A DNA stretch of 64,000 nucleotides from MFD09286-c1 sp963701015 (GTDB lineage Bacteria; Bacteroidota; Bacteroidia; Bacteroidales; DTGW01): assembly GCA_963701015.1 (NCBI GenBank), contig OY969556.1, positions 2,480,001-2,544,000 of the forward strand, given 5' to 3'. Positions 16,912 through 26,514 of this stretch are shown piece by piece. Made by a program: the position numbers and the translations under genes. The notes beneath the pieces are model-generated. The model was not told where the DNA came from, did not search any database, and saw nothing but the letters and a program-made list of their open reading frames with translations. Within the stretch, counting starts at the first letter, position 1. Every line of letters starts with the position of its first letter.

Positions 16912-17391
16912 TTATTGACCATCGTTAATAACTGATTTTTGAATAAATTTCTGTTTAATTTCGAAAGATTCAGTATCAAATAAAATTTTCCTTCCCAGTT
17001 TACCTCCAACACTTTGTCCTATTATAGGAATTTTCAGATCATCCAAAGCTTCGTAAGCCAGTTTTATATTTCGTACCCCAATGTTAAACTGGGTAATGTT
17101 GGTTTCAATAACTTCACCCCCACCAAATATTTTAGCCTGCAAGTTATTTTTGTTACAACCCAGTGAAATCATTTTATCCAGCAGCTTTTCAATAGCAATA
17201 TTTCCGTATTTTGGCGAAGCAAGTCCCTGTCCGTTCCAAAGTGGCAGCATATAATGGTTTATTCCACCAACCCTAATTATTGGATCGTAAAGACATACAG
17301 CCACACATGAACCTAAGATAGTGGTGACCAAATGCGGCGTTCTGCTTGCAAACATTGCTGCAGGATATAAGAAATGTGTATTCTCTTCCAT
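16912..17391 (-). CDS. cheD: Chemoreceptor glutamine deamidase CheD
   Basis: A 159-residue cytosolic enzyme that deamidates glutamines in chemoreceptor adaptation helices. The catalytic Cys lies in 'TTILGSCVAVCLYDP', the His in 'GGINHYMLP', and 'KIFGGGEV' and 'GVRNIKLAYEAL' are family signatures. I place the start at ATG 17391 ('MEENTHFLYP'). A TTG at 17403 would add four residues and abut the previous stop, but the ATG gives the usual N-terminus. The gene begins 12 bp after the stop of the kinase-like gene, so they are co-transcribed. Confidence 0.94.
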   Translation of the reverse strand: MEENTHFLYPAAMFASRTPHLVTTILGSCVAVCLYDPIIRVGGINHYMLPLWNGQGLASPKYGNIAIEKLLDKMISLGCNKNNLQAKIFGGGEVIETNITQFNIGVRNIKLAYEALDDLKIPIIGQSVGGKLGRKILFDTESFEIKQKFIQKSVINDGQ

Positions 17392-17403
17392 GCCTGCGAA
17401 CAA

Positions 17404-18300
17404 TTAAAAAACTTCGTCTTCGTCAAATAAAAATTCGTTTCCGTCGGTAGAAAAGCCTGCAATATTTGTTTTGGCTTCAGGTATAGAAATGGAAAACGTT
17501 GCTCCCTTATTAACTTCGCTGTTAATATCGATATTACCTTGCAACAGATCAATTACAGCTTTGTTTATTGATAAGCCCAAACCATGTCCACGGTTAATTG
17601 AATTTATACCTGAATCGAGCCGTTTGAACCTATCAAAAATTATTTTTTGGTTTGCCTCAGAAATTCCTGTCCCAAAGTCCTGTACAGAGAAATGGACTGT
17701 CTCCTTTTCCTTCCAAACTTTAATAATTATTTTATTGTCTTCGTAACTAAATTTAATAGCATTGCTTATTAAATTTGCAAGTGCCAATTTAACTTTTTCC
17801 GGATCGGTTTTAAAATAGAATGTCAAGCCTTTTTCAGGTTTGACATCAAAAAGTAATTCCATTTCAACGTTTTTCTTTTTCGATTCGATGCGGAAATTAT
17901 CAATAACACTTTTTACAAGGTTTTTTAAATCAACATTTAAAATTTCAGGATAAATTTCACCGGCTTCAATTTTAGCTGCAAGAAAAATATTGCGTAACTG
18001 AAAATCGAGATTAAAAGCTTCAGAATGTATTAGCGCTACCATTGAAATAACCCGTTTCCAATTTTCTTTTTTAACTGCCAGAATATTTCGAGAAAGACCT
18101 AATATTGAAGTGAATGGATTAATTATTTCGTTGGTAATATTGGAAATAAAATGACTTTTTAAAGCTTCGGATTCTTCTAATTTTTTATTAACAATTTTCA
18201 ACTCCTCAGTTAAATCCTTGAGTTCTTCAATGGTCTTTCTATTTTCTTCAAAACGTTTTTGTAATTCGTCAACAAGCTCTTGATCTGTAAGTTTGCCCAT
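17404..18300 (-). CDS. Histidine-kinase-like protein lacking the phospho-acceptor His
   Basis: A 298-residue cytosolic protein with no membrane segment. Residues about 5-48 form a coiled coil rich in Glu/Lys/Leu. The DHp-like helix that follows reads 'FISNITNEIINPFTSILGLS', where the family has S-H-E-I-R-T-P, so Asn 57 occupies the phospho-acceptor position. The ATPase domain (about 150-275) is complete: N box 'ANLISNAIKFS', G1 'DFGTGIS', F box 'IFDRFKR' and G2 'GHGLGLSI'. It should therefore bind ATP but cannot autophosphorylate at the usual site. It lies between cheR and cheD, 50 bp and 12 bp away, which suggests a role in receptor adaptation. It may be a pseudokinase, a dimer partner of another kinase, or an ATP-driven switch. 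Confidence 0.85.
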   Translation of the reverse strand: MGKLTDQELVDELQKRFEENRKTIEELKDLTEELKIVNKKLEESEALKSHFISNITNEIINPFTSILGLSRNILAVKKENWKRVISMVALIHSEAFNLDFQLRNIFLAAKIEAGEIYPEILNVDLKNLVKSVIDNFRIESKKKNVEMELLFDVKPEKGLTFYFKTDPEKVKLALANLISNAIKFSYEDNKIIIKVWKEKETVHFSVQDFGTGISEANQKIIFDRFKRLDSGINSINRGHGLGLSINKAVIDLLQGNIDINSEVNKGATFSISIPEAKTNIAGFSTDGNEFLFDEDEVF

Positions 18301-18350
18301 ATAAGTGATCTTTAAATTTCTTATTTATTAATATAAAGTTAATGAAAATT

Positions 18351-19208
18351 TTAAATTTTTCGGAATATGGTTGGCTTTATCTGTTTTAATGGAACCTTCA
18401 TACTTGTGATTGATTCGGAATGACCAAGGAAAAACACTCCATTCGTTTTTAATTTCATACATAGTTTATTTATAACCCGTTCCTGGGTTTCACGATCGAA
18501 ATATATTAGAACATTTCGACAAAAAACAACATCGAAAGTTTCATTAACATTATATGAATTATCCATAAAATTAAGCCTTCCAAAGTTTATTCGCTTTCTT
18601 ATTTCAGGGATTAACCTCACTGTAGGTGAAGTTCTGTCCTTGCTTTTAAGGAAGTATTTCTTTTTGATACTTAAAGGAACACCTTCAATCCTTGGTTCTT
18701 TATAAATAGCTTCAATTGCAGATTTTAAAATGCGTGACGAAATATCGGTTCCAAGTATATTAAAATCCATCATCGGGAAACGTTCCTTGCATTCCATCAT
18801 TGTAATAGCAATAGTGTACGGTTCTTCACCGCTTGAGCAACCGGCGCTCCAAATTTTCATTGTACCTTTGCCATGTGTTTCTTCCATGAATTCCGGAACA
18901 GCAACATTACTCAAAAATTCAAAATGTACTGGTTCTCTAAAAAAGTCAGTTTTGTTGGTACTAACAACGTCAATCATGTGAATTACTTCGTTATCCTGAC
19001 CTTCTTTGCTAAATACATAGCTCACATATTCCTTAAAGTTTGTCAAATTCAATTCCCTTAAACGCTTCTGCAAACGACTTTGTAACATTACTTTTTTTAC
19101 AGGTGGCATTTTAATTCCATATTCATTAAAAATGAATTCACTCAACTTTTTAAACTCCTCATCGGTAAGTTTAGCCTTAAATATTTCGTTTAACGTTTGA
19201 ATTTGCAT
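18351..19208 (-). CDS. cheR: Chemotaxis protein methyltransferase CheR
   Basis: A 285-residue S-adenosylmethionine-dependent enzyme that methylates glutamates on chemoreceptors. The all-helical N-terminal domain (about 10-75; 'LSEFIFNEYGIKM', 'LQSRLQKRLRELNL') precedes the methyltransferase domain. That domain has 'NKTDFFREPVHFEFL', the AdoMet motif 'WSAGCSSGEEPYTIAI', 'ILGTDISSRIL', 'FDVVFCRNVLIYFD' and 'FLGHSESI'. All are typical of active CheR. The gene is followed by the kinase-like gene and preceded by an MCP gene 127 bp upstream. Both MCPs in the window carry possible CheR-binding tails. Confidence 0.96.
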   Translation of the reverse strand: MQIQTLNEIFKAKLTDEEFKKLSEFIFNEYGIKMPPVKKVMLQSRLQKRLRELNLTNFKEYVSYVFSKEGQDNEVIHMIDVVSTNKTDFFREPVHFEFLSNVAVPEFMEETHGKGTMKIWSAGCSSGEEPYTIAITMMECKERFPMMDFNILGTDISSRILKSAIEAIYKEPRIEGVPLSIKKKYFLKSKDRTSPTVRLIPEIRKRINFGRLNFMDNSYNVNETFDVVFCRNVLIYFDRETQERVINKLCMKLKTNGVFFLGHSESITSMKVPLKQIKPTIFRKI

Positions 19209-19335
19209 ACTTTGACGTTTACATTAATCCATTTCAATAATACTTTCAAACATAATATAATCAACTTAAAAGGTATTTATATTTTATAGATTTAAATTAC
19301 AAAAAAACAGAATAATACCAAAGTTTAAAAATAAA

Positions 19336-21606
19336 TTAAAATCTTTCGTACTTATCATCTTTGGTTTCTTTTGATGTTAAATCAAGCACTGCTCCTTTTC
19401 TTACAGGCATTTGTGTTTTTTTGTATGTACCCGGTTGTATTTTTTGTGTAGTTGGTATTTGCTTACCATTAAGTTCCTTTGCTTTTAATGTTGGCTGATA
19501 ATTATTTTTTGATGTATATCCGTTAATTTTTTTGCTTTCTGCAATTGAATTAAATTGTTGATGATTAGTTTTAATTGATAATGAGCTATTTTGGATATTT
19601 ACTTGCTTTGCAACAATATGCTGTTCTTCTATTTTATTTGGTTTTGAAGGTAAATTGTTTTGTTTTACTAATGTTTGTTTAGTTTCCTTTTGGTTATTCT
19701 TTGGTTTTTCAATTGGTGATTGTTTGTTTTTTCCAAGTTTGAAATATGATATGATTTCTTTAAGCTTTTCAGCCTGATTATTTAAGCTCTCAGCATTTGA
19801 TGCAACATTATCCGAAATAATGGCATTTTGTTGTGTTACACTATTTAATTGCTGAAGGGCAGAATTTATTTGTTCAGCGCCCAAATTTTGCTCACGCGAA
19901 GCCGATGCAATTTCCTGAATCAATTTTGCGGTCTTCTCTATTTCAGGAACAATGGCTTCCAATTGCTTCCCGGCCGATTCAGATACCGATAGTCCTGATT
20001 TTGACAATTCATCAATTTCTTCAGCTGCATGTTTACTATTTTCAGCAAGCTTGCGCACTTCAGCAGCTACAACAGCAAAACCACGTCCATGTTCACCAGC
20101 TCTGGCAGCCTCAACAGCAGCATTTAAGGCCAAAATATTAGTTTGAAAAGCTATATCGTTTATGATTGTAATTTTTTCGGCAATTTTCTGCATTGAATTT
20201 ACAGCAGTTATAGTTGTCTTAGCTCCATTACGAATACCTTCAGCAGCCTTAACTGAAATTTGTTCTGTTTGTTTTGAATTATCAGTATTTTGATGAATGT
20301 TAGCCACCATTTGTTCCATTGACGATGATACCTGTTGAGCTGCTGCGGCTTGTTCATTAGCTCCTTGCGACATATTTTGCGCGTTGTTACTAATTTGCAC
20401 ACCTGCATCAGCAATTTTATTTGCACTTTCAAGTACTTCGTTTATAATTAACCGTAACTTTTCAACCATATCTTTCATTGCAACTGCTAATTGGCCAATT
20501 TCATCTTTCTGCACAATATCAATGTCAGCTTCTAAATCACCCGAAGCTACCTTACGAGCAAATGCAACACCTTTTTTTATAGAACGTGAAACACTTTTGG
20601 TTATAAAATAGGCAAATAAACTCGCAATAATTATAGAAATTAACAGGCCAAGAACTACAACTTTACCTGAATCGTCAACTCTTTTAATGGTTTCTTTGGC
20701 ACTTAGGGATGAACTTAAATTGCTTTGCATTGAAACATTTCGAAAATCAGTTGTAAACTGGTTTGAAATATTAATACTACTCGATGACACCTTAATTAAA
20801 TTCGCAATAAGCGCATTATTATCTGAAGCAATATTCTTTCCGGCATCAATTTGCTGCTGGGCTAAGTTTAATTTTTGTTTCTCTTCGGTTCCCGAATAGT
20901 TAATAAGTGAATTGAATTGTTTTTCTGCTTCATCGAAATTATTGTTGGCTAAATTAATTGAACTTTCATAAGATGATGGTGATATATTCTGTAAAACAAT
21001 GAAACTTTCAATTGCTTTGTTACTTGCTGAATTGAAAATACTAATTTTATTGACCCTTCCGCTTGTCCAATTATGACTACTATTATTCCTAATTTCGTAA
21101 TTCAGATAATTGTTTTGAAGTTCAATATATTTTTGGCTATTCAATTCAAAATCTGATTTTAGCTGACCAATTTTTACTTTATTCTCAGCCACTTTAGATG
21201 CCTGTCCATCAACATTTGCAAAATTCGATTCAAATTCTGAAATTGTTCTTTGTGTTGCATCTACCATATTTTTATAATTCCCTAAGTTTTCGGAATTGTT
21301 CGTTAAAGTTTGTGCCTGAACCAGATAAATTTTTAAACTATCAAGATATTTTCCACCTTCATCAAGGAATGATTTATCTAAGGTGTAGAAATAACTTTGT
21401 TGCGAAGCAATTACTTTTTGAACCGAAGTAGCAATTTTATTTGAAACCATTGACATTGGCAAATATTCATCACTAAGCTTCGAAGCTTCATCTTTCACCT
21501 TTATAATATTCATGATAGAAAAACCTCCTACCAAAAAAATAATCAAAATTATAGCGCCAAAAGCTATCGCCAATTTAGTGCCAATCCTCAAATTTTTCCA
21601 TTTCAT
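19336..21606 (-). CDS. Methyl-accepting chemotaxis protein with long C-terminal tether
   Basis: A 756-residue chemoreceptor. TM1 at about 13-34, a large helical periplasmic sensor of about 280 residues rich in Asn/Ser, and TM2 at about 313-336. One HAMP domain follows (about 336-390; 'KVASGDLEADIDIV'), then the signalling hairpin with the tip 'IAFQTNILALNAAVEAARAG' (about 485-504). After the hairpin (about residue 625) comes a tail of about 130 low-complexity residues (Lys/Gln/Asn/Ser) ending in K-Y-E-R-F. That matches the aromatic-x-x-aromatic form of CheR/CheB tether pentapeptides. It heads the run MCP-cheR-kinase-like-cheD-cheB, so it is the likely main substrate of those adaptation enzymes. 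Confidence 0.95.
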   Translation of the reverse strand: MKWKNLRIGTKLAIAFGAIILIIFLVGGFSIMNIIKVKDEASKLSDEYLPMSMVSNKIATSVQKVIASQQSYFYTLDKSFLDEGGKYLDSLKIYLVQAQTLTNNSENLGNYKNMVDATQRTISEFESNFANVDGQASKVAENKVKIGQLKSDFELNSQKYIELQNNYLNYEIRNNSSHNWTSGRVNKISIFNSASNKAIESFIVLQNISPSSYESSINLANNNFDEAEKQFNSLINYSGTEEKQKLNLAQQQIDAGKNIASDNNALIANLIKVSSSSINISNQFTTDFRNVSMQSNLSSSLSAKETIKRVDDSGKVVVLGLLISIIIASLFAYFITKSVSRSIKKGVAFARKVASGDLEADIDIVQKDEIGQLAVAMKDMVEKLRLIINEVLESANKIADAGVQISNNAQNMSQGANEQAAAAQQVSSSMEQMVANIHQNTDNSKQTEQISVKAAEGIRNGAKTTITAVNSMQKIAEKITIINDIAFQTNILALNAAVEAARAGEHGRGFAVVAAEVRKLAENSKHAAEEIDELSKSGLSVSESAGKQLEAIVPEIEKTAKLIQEIASASREQNLGAEQINSALQQLNSVTQQNAIISDNVASNAESLNNQAEKLKEIISYFKLGKNKQSPIEKPKNNQKETKQTLVKQNNLPSKPNKIEEQHIVAKQVNIQNSSLSIKTNHQQFNSIAESKKINGYTSKNNYQPTLKAKELNGKQIPTTQKIQPGTYKKTQMPVRKGAVLDLTSKETKDDKYERF

Positions 21607-21977
21607 AGGTTTCTCTATTAGTTAACAATTGGTTAAGAAGCAAGCTTTTAAAGTTAAAAACTTTTTTATGGAATTGAATAAATATTATTTATTTTTTTGA
21701 CCGGGGATGAATAATGAATGATTAATGTATAAATATTTTTAATTAAATGTTTTTGTTCTAGAATTTCAATATTGTTTATAGCTTTAAATTTTTAATTCCC
21801 TTTTTTAATGGATTTTACTTTAAAAAAATAATATCAATTTTGTTATAATATTTTAATGAAATACAATTTTTATAAAAATTATTTTTTAACTTTATTAAAT
21901 AATTTTAACTTGTCGTAATTCAATATGTTTCAATGAATTAATAAATTTGAAATACATACCTTTTAATCCTTAATTAT
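21607..21977. other. Divergent intergenic region between MCP and PKD surface protein
   Basis: This very AT-rich 371-bp stretch carries the start regions of both divergent genes. On the plus strand TAAATTTG at 21942-21949 fits the Bacteroidota -7 element TAnnTTTG upstream of the 21978 gene. I see no properly spaced TTG -33 element, and nothing else. Confidence 0.4.
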
Positions 21978-24900
21978 ATGGAAAAATTTAAATTACCCCC
22001 GAAATCAATTTTAATTTTGTTGTTTTTAACAACAATAGCCTTAAAATCGTTTGGAACTATTTATTATGTTTCAACTGTTAATGGTGATGATACATATGCA
22101 GGAACCAATGCTGCTCCATTTGCTACCATACAAAAAGCTGTTACAACCTCTTTATCTGGTGATGAAATTGTTGTAATGGATGGTACTTACTATGTTGAAT
22201 CGCCCATTACCATAAATAGTAAAAATTTGAATATTCATTCAGTTAATGGTAAATATGCAACTACTATTTATGCTGATAATTATACAGATGCATTCTTGCT
22301 TAATAATTCATCAGGCACAATTAATGGATTTTTTATAAGCAGTTTTGCTAATGGAATTGTCCTTACAAACAATTCATCTCCATTAATTGAAAATAATTAT
22401 ATTGAACCTGATTCTGATGGTATAGTACTATCAAATAATTCGGCTCCTACAATTAAATACAATATTATTGATGTATATTACAATGGGATAAATGGAATAA
22501 ATTATAAAGATAATTCCGATGTTAATTTAACAATTCAAAATAATACAATTACTGGTTGGTATAATACAGGAATAATTTACAAAGGACTTACCGGAACAAT
22601 AGAAAATAACATTATTTATGGTTTCAATTATACTTTTGATAATGCAAACACATTAATGACAGGGTTTAAATACAATGATCTATATGATTATTGGAATGTT
22701 ACACATGCCGATATATCTACACTTCAGTCACAACATAATTTAGTAGATATTGGTCCAAATTTTTTCGACACATATTATTATTCAATTTATACAAATTCCC
22801 CATGTTATAATGCAGGGGACCCAGCTTTAAAAGATTCTGATGGAACAGTCTCAGATATAGGTGCAGTTCCGTTTAATGGTAAACCATGCAATGCTTCTGT
22901 TATTTCTACTTCTGTTTCAGGAAACACTTTTAACTTTTCACCTAAACTCTCCGGTCAAGGTACATACAATTGGACGATAATTGATAATGGCTATTATAAT
23001 TATATAGATTCAACAACATGTTCATACACCTTTACAAATAAAGGCCGACAAAAAGTTAGTTTGGAAGTACATTTACCTAATGGTATTTATTGTAATTTAG
23101 ATACATCAGTATTTATTGCCGGTGATTGTCAGGCTACATTTACAGAAACATTTAATAAATTAACAAACACTGTAAATGTCGATGGAAGCACAGCAACAAA
23201 TGTTACATCAATGACTTGGGATTTTGGTGATTACTATGGTTCCGCAACTACAACTAAAGCAAGTTACCAATATAATTATTTTGGAGTATATAATATAACG
23301 CAGACTATTACTGCAAGTGATGGATGTACCGATTGGAAAACATATAAATTAGTTATTCCTGATACTTCATGTGAAACTTATTTCAATTATAACTTAATGG
23401 ATAGCTTGCAGGAATCTTTCCAGGGTTATAGTTATGTAACAACAGATACGGTAAAATCATGGTCATGGAATTTTGGTGATGGATCAAGTCAGGCTTCAGG
23501 CCAGAATATTGTACATAAATATAATGCCCCTGGATCTTACAATGTTACTTTAACAACAAAAGGGACCTATTGTAAATCAACAACAACCTATCCTCTTTAT
23601 TTACAATACACCTGTGTTGAGCCTGTATTCTCCTATACAAATAATGGTACCTTATATTCATTTACTGTAACAAATCCTCAACCAGGAACAGTTTATTCAT
23701 GGTATTTTGATGATTATTCCAACGATACTACCGGGATAAAAGTAAGTCATAATTTTGAAAACGATTATTCTTACAATGTTTGGGTGACTTCCTATGATTC
23801 AGCAAGCGACTGTTACAATTATGCTTATCAATCAATTCAAATTGGAAATGTTGGTTGTTGGGCCGATTTTTCATCTTCAAATGATTCCGGCAACCATATA
23901 ACTTTTTACAATTATTCTTCTATTGGAAATTATTATTGGGATTTCGGTGATGGGAAAAATTCTCGTCTTGCAAATCCGAACCATTCATATACTACATCGG
24001 GTGTATATAATGTGTGTGTTACAGTAAGTGATTCAACGGGATGTACTCATACACAATGCTATGAAATTTCAGCTGGACAGGTCGAATGTAAGGCAAATTT
24101 CTCATATTCAATTAATTCTGACACTGCTAAATTTAAGGATTTATCAACGGGTACGGCTGGCGTTACTGATTTTTACTGGGATTTCGGCGACTGGAATGGG
24201 AGTTATGAAGAAAATCCAACCAATGTATATTCCGATCCTGATGTTTATACAGTTTATTTCTCCATGTATAATGAAACAACTGGTTGTTACGATGAAACTG
24301 AAAAGGATATAAAAGTTGGAAACGCATCAAGTTTGACTTATGCTGACTTTTCGTGGTATGCCGATACTTCAAATACAGTTCATTTCAGTAATGCGTCATC
24401 TTCAAATATTACTAATTACTATTGGACATTTGGCGATGGTACTTATAAATCTACAAAAAATCCATCGCACACTTATTCAATTGGTCAGTACAATGCATGT
24501 TTAACTGTATATAGTACAACTGATGGGTCCAGTAATTCAAAATGCGAAGCCATTACTGTTGGCCAAGCAGTTTGTACTGCTGTTGCAAGTTATTCGTATT
24601 TAATTGATACAACTACGGTTAAATTTACAAATAAATCAACCGGTGATTTTGATACCTATTATTGGGATTGGGGCGATGGAGGTACTTCAAGTGCAAATAA
24701 TCCTACGCATACTTATAAAAATGCAGGGTTTTATTTGGTTAGCCTAGCAATTCGATCATCTAAAACTGGATGTGCAGATTATTACGCCAACTTCTTACAA
24801 GTTGGGCAAGGAAATTGTTTAGCACAATTCAGTTATTACGTGGATACTACAAACTTTAATGTCACATTTAAAAATACTTCAAAAGTTACAAACGGATTGT

Positions 24901-26345
24901 ACTATTGGTATTTTGACGATGGCGGATACTCAACCAAAGCAAGCCCAACTCATAAATTTAGTGAAGGCATGCACTTCGTAAGCCTAACCGTTTCAGATGG
25001 TTCTGGATTATGTATGGATTATACCGAGCAACAGGTGCAAGTTGGGCAAATTACCTGTAGTGCTGATTTTAGTTATTATATTGAAATTTCCACAGACTCA
25101 GCATATTGCAAAAACAAAGCTTTAGGAAAATCGACCCAGTTTTATTGGTCGTTTGGTGATGGAGGCTCAAGTGAACAAGCAAATCCTGTACATAAATTTA
25201 AATATCCGGGATATTACACAATTGGCTTAAATACTTTTGATATAAGCAATTCCAATTGGTGTATGGATTATAATGAACAGAATGTTTTAATTGGTAGTTC
25301 AGGAATTGGTTGCAAAGCTGATTTTGCATACCAGGTAAATAATACAACTAACACTGTAACATTTAATGACAATTCATTAGGTAGTATAAAAAAATACTTA
25401 TGGGATTTTGGTGATGGAAGTGTTCCTGTATCCAGTAAAAATACATCGCATAAATACTCAGGTGGAGCTGGATATTATGATGTTTGTTTGTCAGTTGTGA
25501 ACGAAAATAATATCCCTAACATGAAATGTAAGTGGGTTAAAGTAACAAATTCGGGTTGCCAGTCGAAGTTTATTTATACAGTAAATCAGGCAACCAAAAC
25601 GGTTTCATTTTATGACAAATCTATTGGTAACCCAAATTCATGGAAATGGGATTTTGGAAATAAAACAACTTCTACAAAATCAGCTAATATAAGTGCACAA
25701 TACAACAGTAATAACTTTTATCTTGTTTCATTGCAAATTGCCAATGATTCCTCGTGTACTAATAAATCATACCAATTAATAAATATTGGAATGCCTGATA
25801 CAATTTCGGCCAAATTTGGTGCTGATGCCAAAGATTATAGTAAAAAGGCTGATGGTTACCCTGTTGATTTCACAGGTGCAGGAGTTGGAGATCATGCACG
25901 TTTGCGTTGGAGTTTTGGAGATTCTACTATTGATTCAACAAGTAATACACCAACTCATATTTATGAGATAGCTGGAACCTATTATGTTTGTTTAACTTAC
26001 TATGACCCGATTGCCAAGGATTCTGCAATGGAATGTGATAGTGTCCCTACAACTGGCGCTATAAACGCAATTAATACAGTTTCTACTTTCGCTGATTTTA
26101 ATGTATATCCTAACCCGGTTACTGATAAGCTGGTTATATCTTATAATCTGGGTGGAAATTCACTTGCAGAAGTTTCCATTTATGATATGATTGGACAAAA
26201 AGTTGCCAATATTTCATCTATGAGTTTTAATACTGGACAAAAACAAATTACTTATGATGCCTCTGCTTTGGCAGCCGGAAGTTATATTGTACAGTTGAAA
26301 ACTTCTACAGGTCTTGTGCGAAAGCAATTGATAATTAAAAAATAA
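21978..26345 (+). CDS. Large PKD-repeat surface protein with T9SS sorting domain
   Basis: A 1455-residue secreted protein. A signal peptide (1-26) is followed by a DUF1565-type right-handed beta-helix (about 28-300; 'YYVSTVNGDDTYAGTNAAPF'). Then come about twelve PKD domains recognised by their W-x-F-G-D-G core: 'MTWDFGDYYG', 'WSWNFGDGSS', 'YYWDFGDGKN', 'FYWDFGDWNG', 'YYWTFGDGTY', 'YYWDWGDGGT', 'FYWSFGDGGS', 'YLWDFGDGSV' and four more diverged copies. Most copies begin with a Cys just before the first strand (x-C-x-A-x-F). The last 75 residues ('FADFNVYPNPVTDKLVISY' to 'GLVRKQLIIKK') are a type A T9SS sorting domain, so the protein should be exported through type IX and anchored on the surface. 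It is probably an adhesin or polymer-binding protein. A terminator follows. Confidence 0.93.
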   Translation: MEKFKLPPKSILILLFLTTIALKSFGTIYYVSTVNGDDTYAGTNAAPFATIQKAVTTSLSGDEIVVMDGTYYVESPITINSKNLNIHSVNGKYATTIYADNYTDAFLLNNSSGTINGFFISSFANGIVLTNNSSPLIENNYIEPDSDGIVLSNNSAPTIKYNIIDVYYNGINGINYKDNSDVNLTIQNNTITGWYNTGIIYKGLTGTIENNIIYGFNYTFDNANTLMTGFKYNDLYDYWNVTHADISTLQSQHNLVDIGPNFFDTYYYSIYTNSPCYNAGDPALKDSDGTVSDIGAVPFNGKPCNASVISTSVSGNTFNFSPKLSGQGTYNWTIIDNGYYNYIDSTTCSYTFTNKGRQKVSLEVHLPNGIYCNLDTSVFIAGDCQATFTETFNKLTNTVNVDGSTATNVTSMTWDFGDYYGSATTTKASYQYNYFGVYNITQTITASDGCTDWKTYKLVIPDTSCETYFNYNLMDSLQESFQGYSYVTTDTVKSWSWNFGDGSSQASGQNIVHKYNAPGSYNVTLTTKGTYCKSTTTYPLYLQYTCVEPVFSYTNNGTLYSFTVTNPQPGTVYSWYFDDYSNDTTGIKVSHNFENDYSYNVWVTSYDSASDCYNYAYQSIQIGNVGCWADFSSSNDSGNHITFYNYSSIGNYYWDFGDGKNSRLANPNHSYTTSGVYNVCVTVSDSTGCTHTQCYEISAGQVECKANFSYSINSDTAKFKDLSTGTAGVTDFYWDFGDWNGSYEENPTNVYSDPDVYTVYFSMYNETTGCYDETEKDIKVGNASSLTYADFSWYADTSNTVHFSNASSSNITNYYWTFGDGTYKSTKNPSHTYSIGQYNACLTVYSTTDGSSNSKCEAITVGQAVCTAVASYSYLIDTTTVKFTNKSTGDFDTYYWDWGDGGTSSANNPTHTYKNAGFYLVSLAIRSSKTGCADYYANFLQVGQGNCLAQFSYYVDTTNFNVTFKNTSKVTNGLYYWYFDDGGYSTKASPTHKFSEGMHFVSLTVSDGSGLCMDYTEQQVQVGQITCSADFSYYIEISTDSAYCKNKALGKSTQFYWSFGDGGSSEQANPVHKFKYPGYYTIGLNTFDISNSNWCMDYNEQNVLIGSSGIGCKADFAYQVNNTTNTVTFNDNSLGSIKKYLWDFGDGSVPVSSKNTSHKYSGGAGYYDVCLSVVNENNIPNMKCKWVKVTNSGCQSKFIYTVNQATKTVSFYDKSIGNPNSWKWDFGNKTTSTKSANISAQYNSNNFYLVSLQIANDSSCTNKSYQLINIGMPDTISAKFGADAKDYSKKADGYPVDFTGAGVGDHARLRWSFGDSTIDSTSNTPTHIYEIAGTYYVCLTYYDPIAKDSAMECDSVPTTGAINAINTVSTFADFNVYPNPVTDKLVISYNLGGNSLAEVSIYDMIGQKVANISSMSFNTGQKQITYDASALAAGSYIVQLKTSTGLVRKQLIIKK

Positions 26346-26368
26346 CAAATATTACAAAACAATAAAAT

Positions 26369-26400
26369 GACCGGCTGAAACACTCAGTCGGTCTTTTTTA
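26369..26400 (+). terminator. Rho-independent terminator after the PKD protein gene
   Basis: GACCGGCTGA and TCAGTCGGTC form a 10-bp stem with one G-T pair and a 5-base loop, followed by a run of six T on the plus strand. Confidence 0.88.
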
Positions 26401-26514
26401 TTTTAAGTGAAATTATATTGAAAAATGAGTAAAAAACTTAAAAAAATACCTAAAATATTTTTTGAATTGTAAGTAAGTTGGTAATCATTGAAAGAAATAC
26501 TAAATTAGCCCTTC

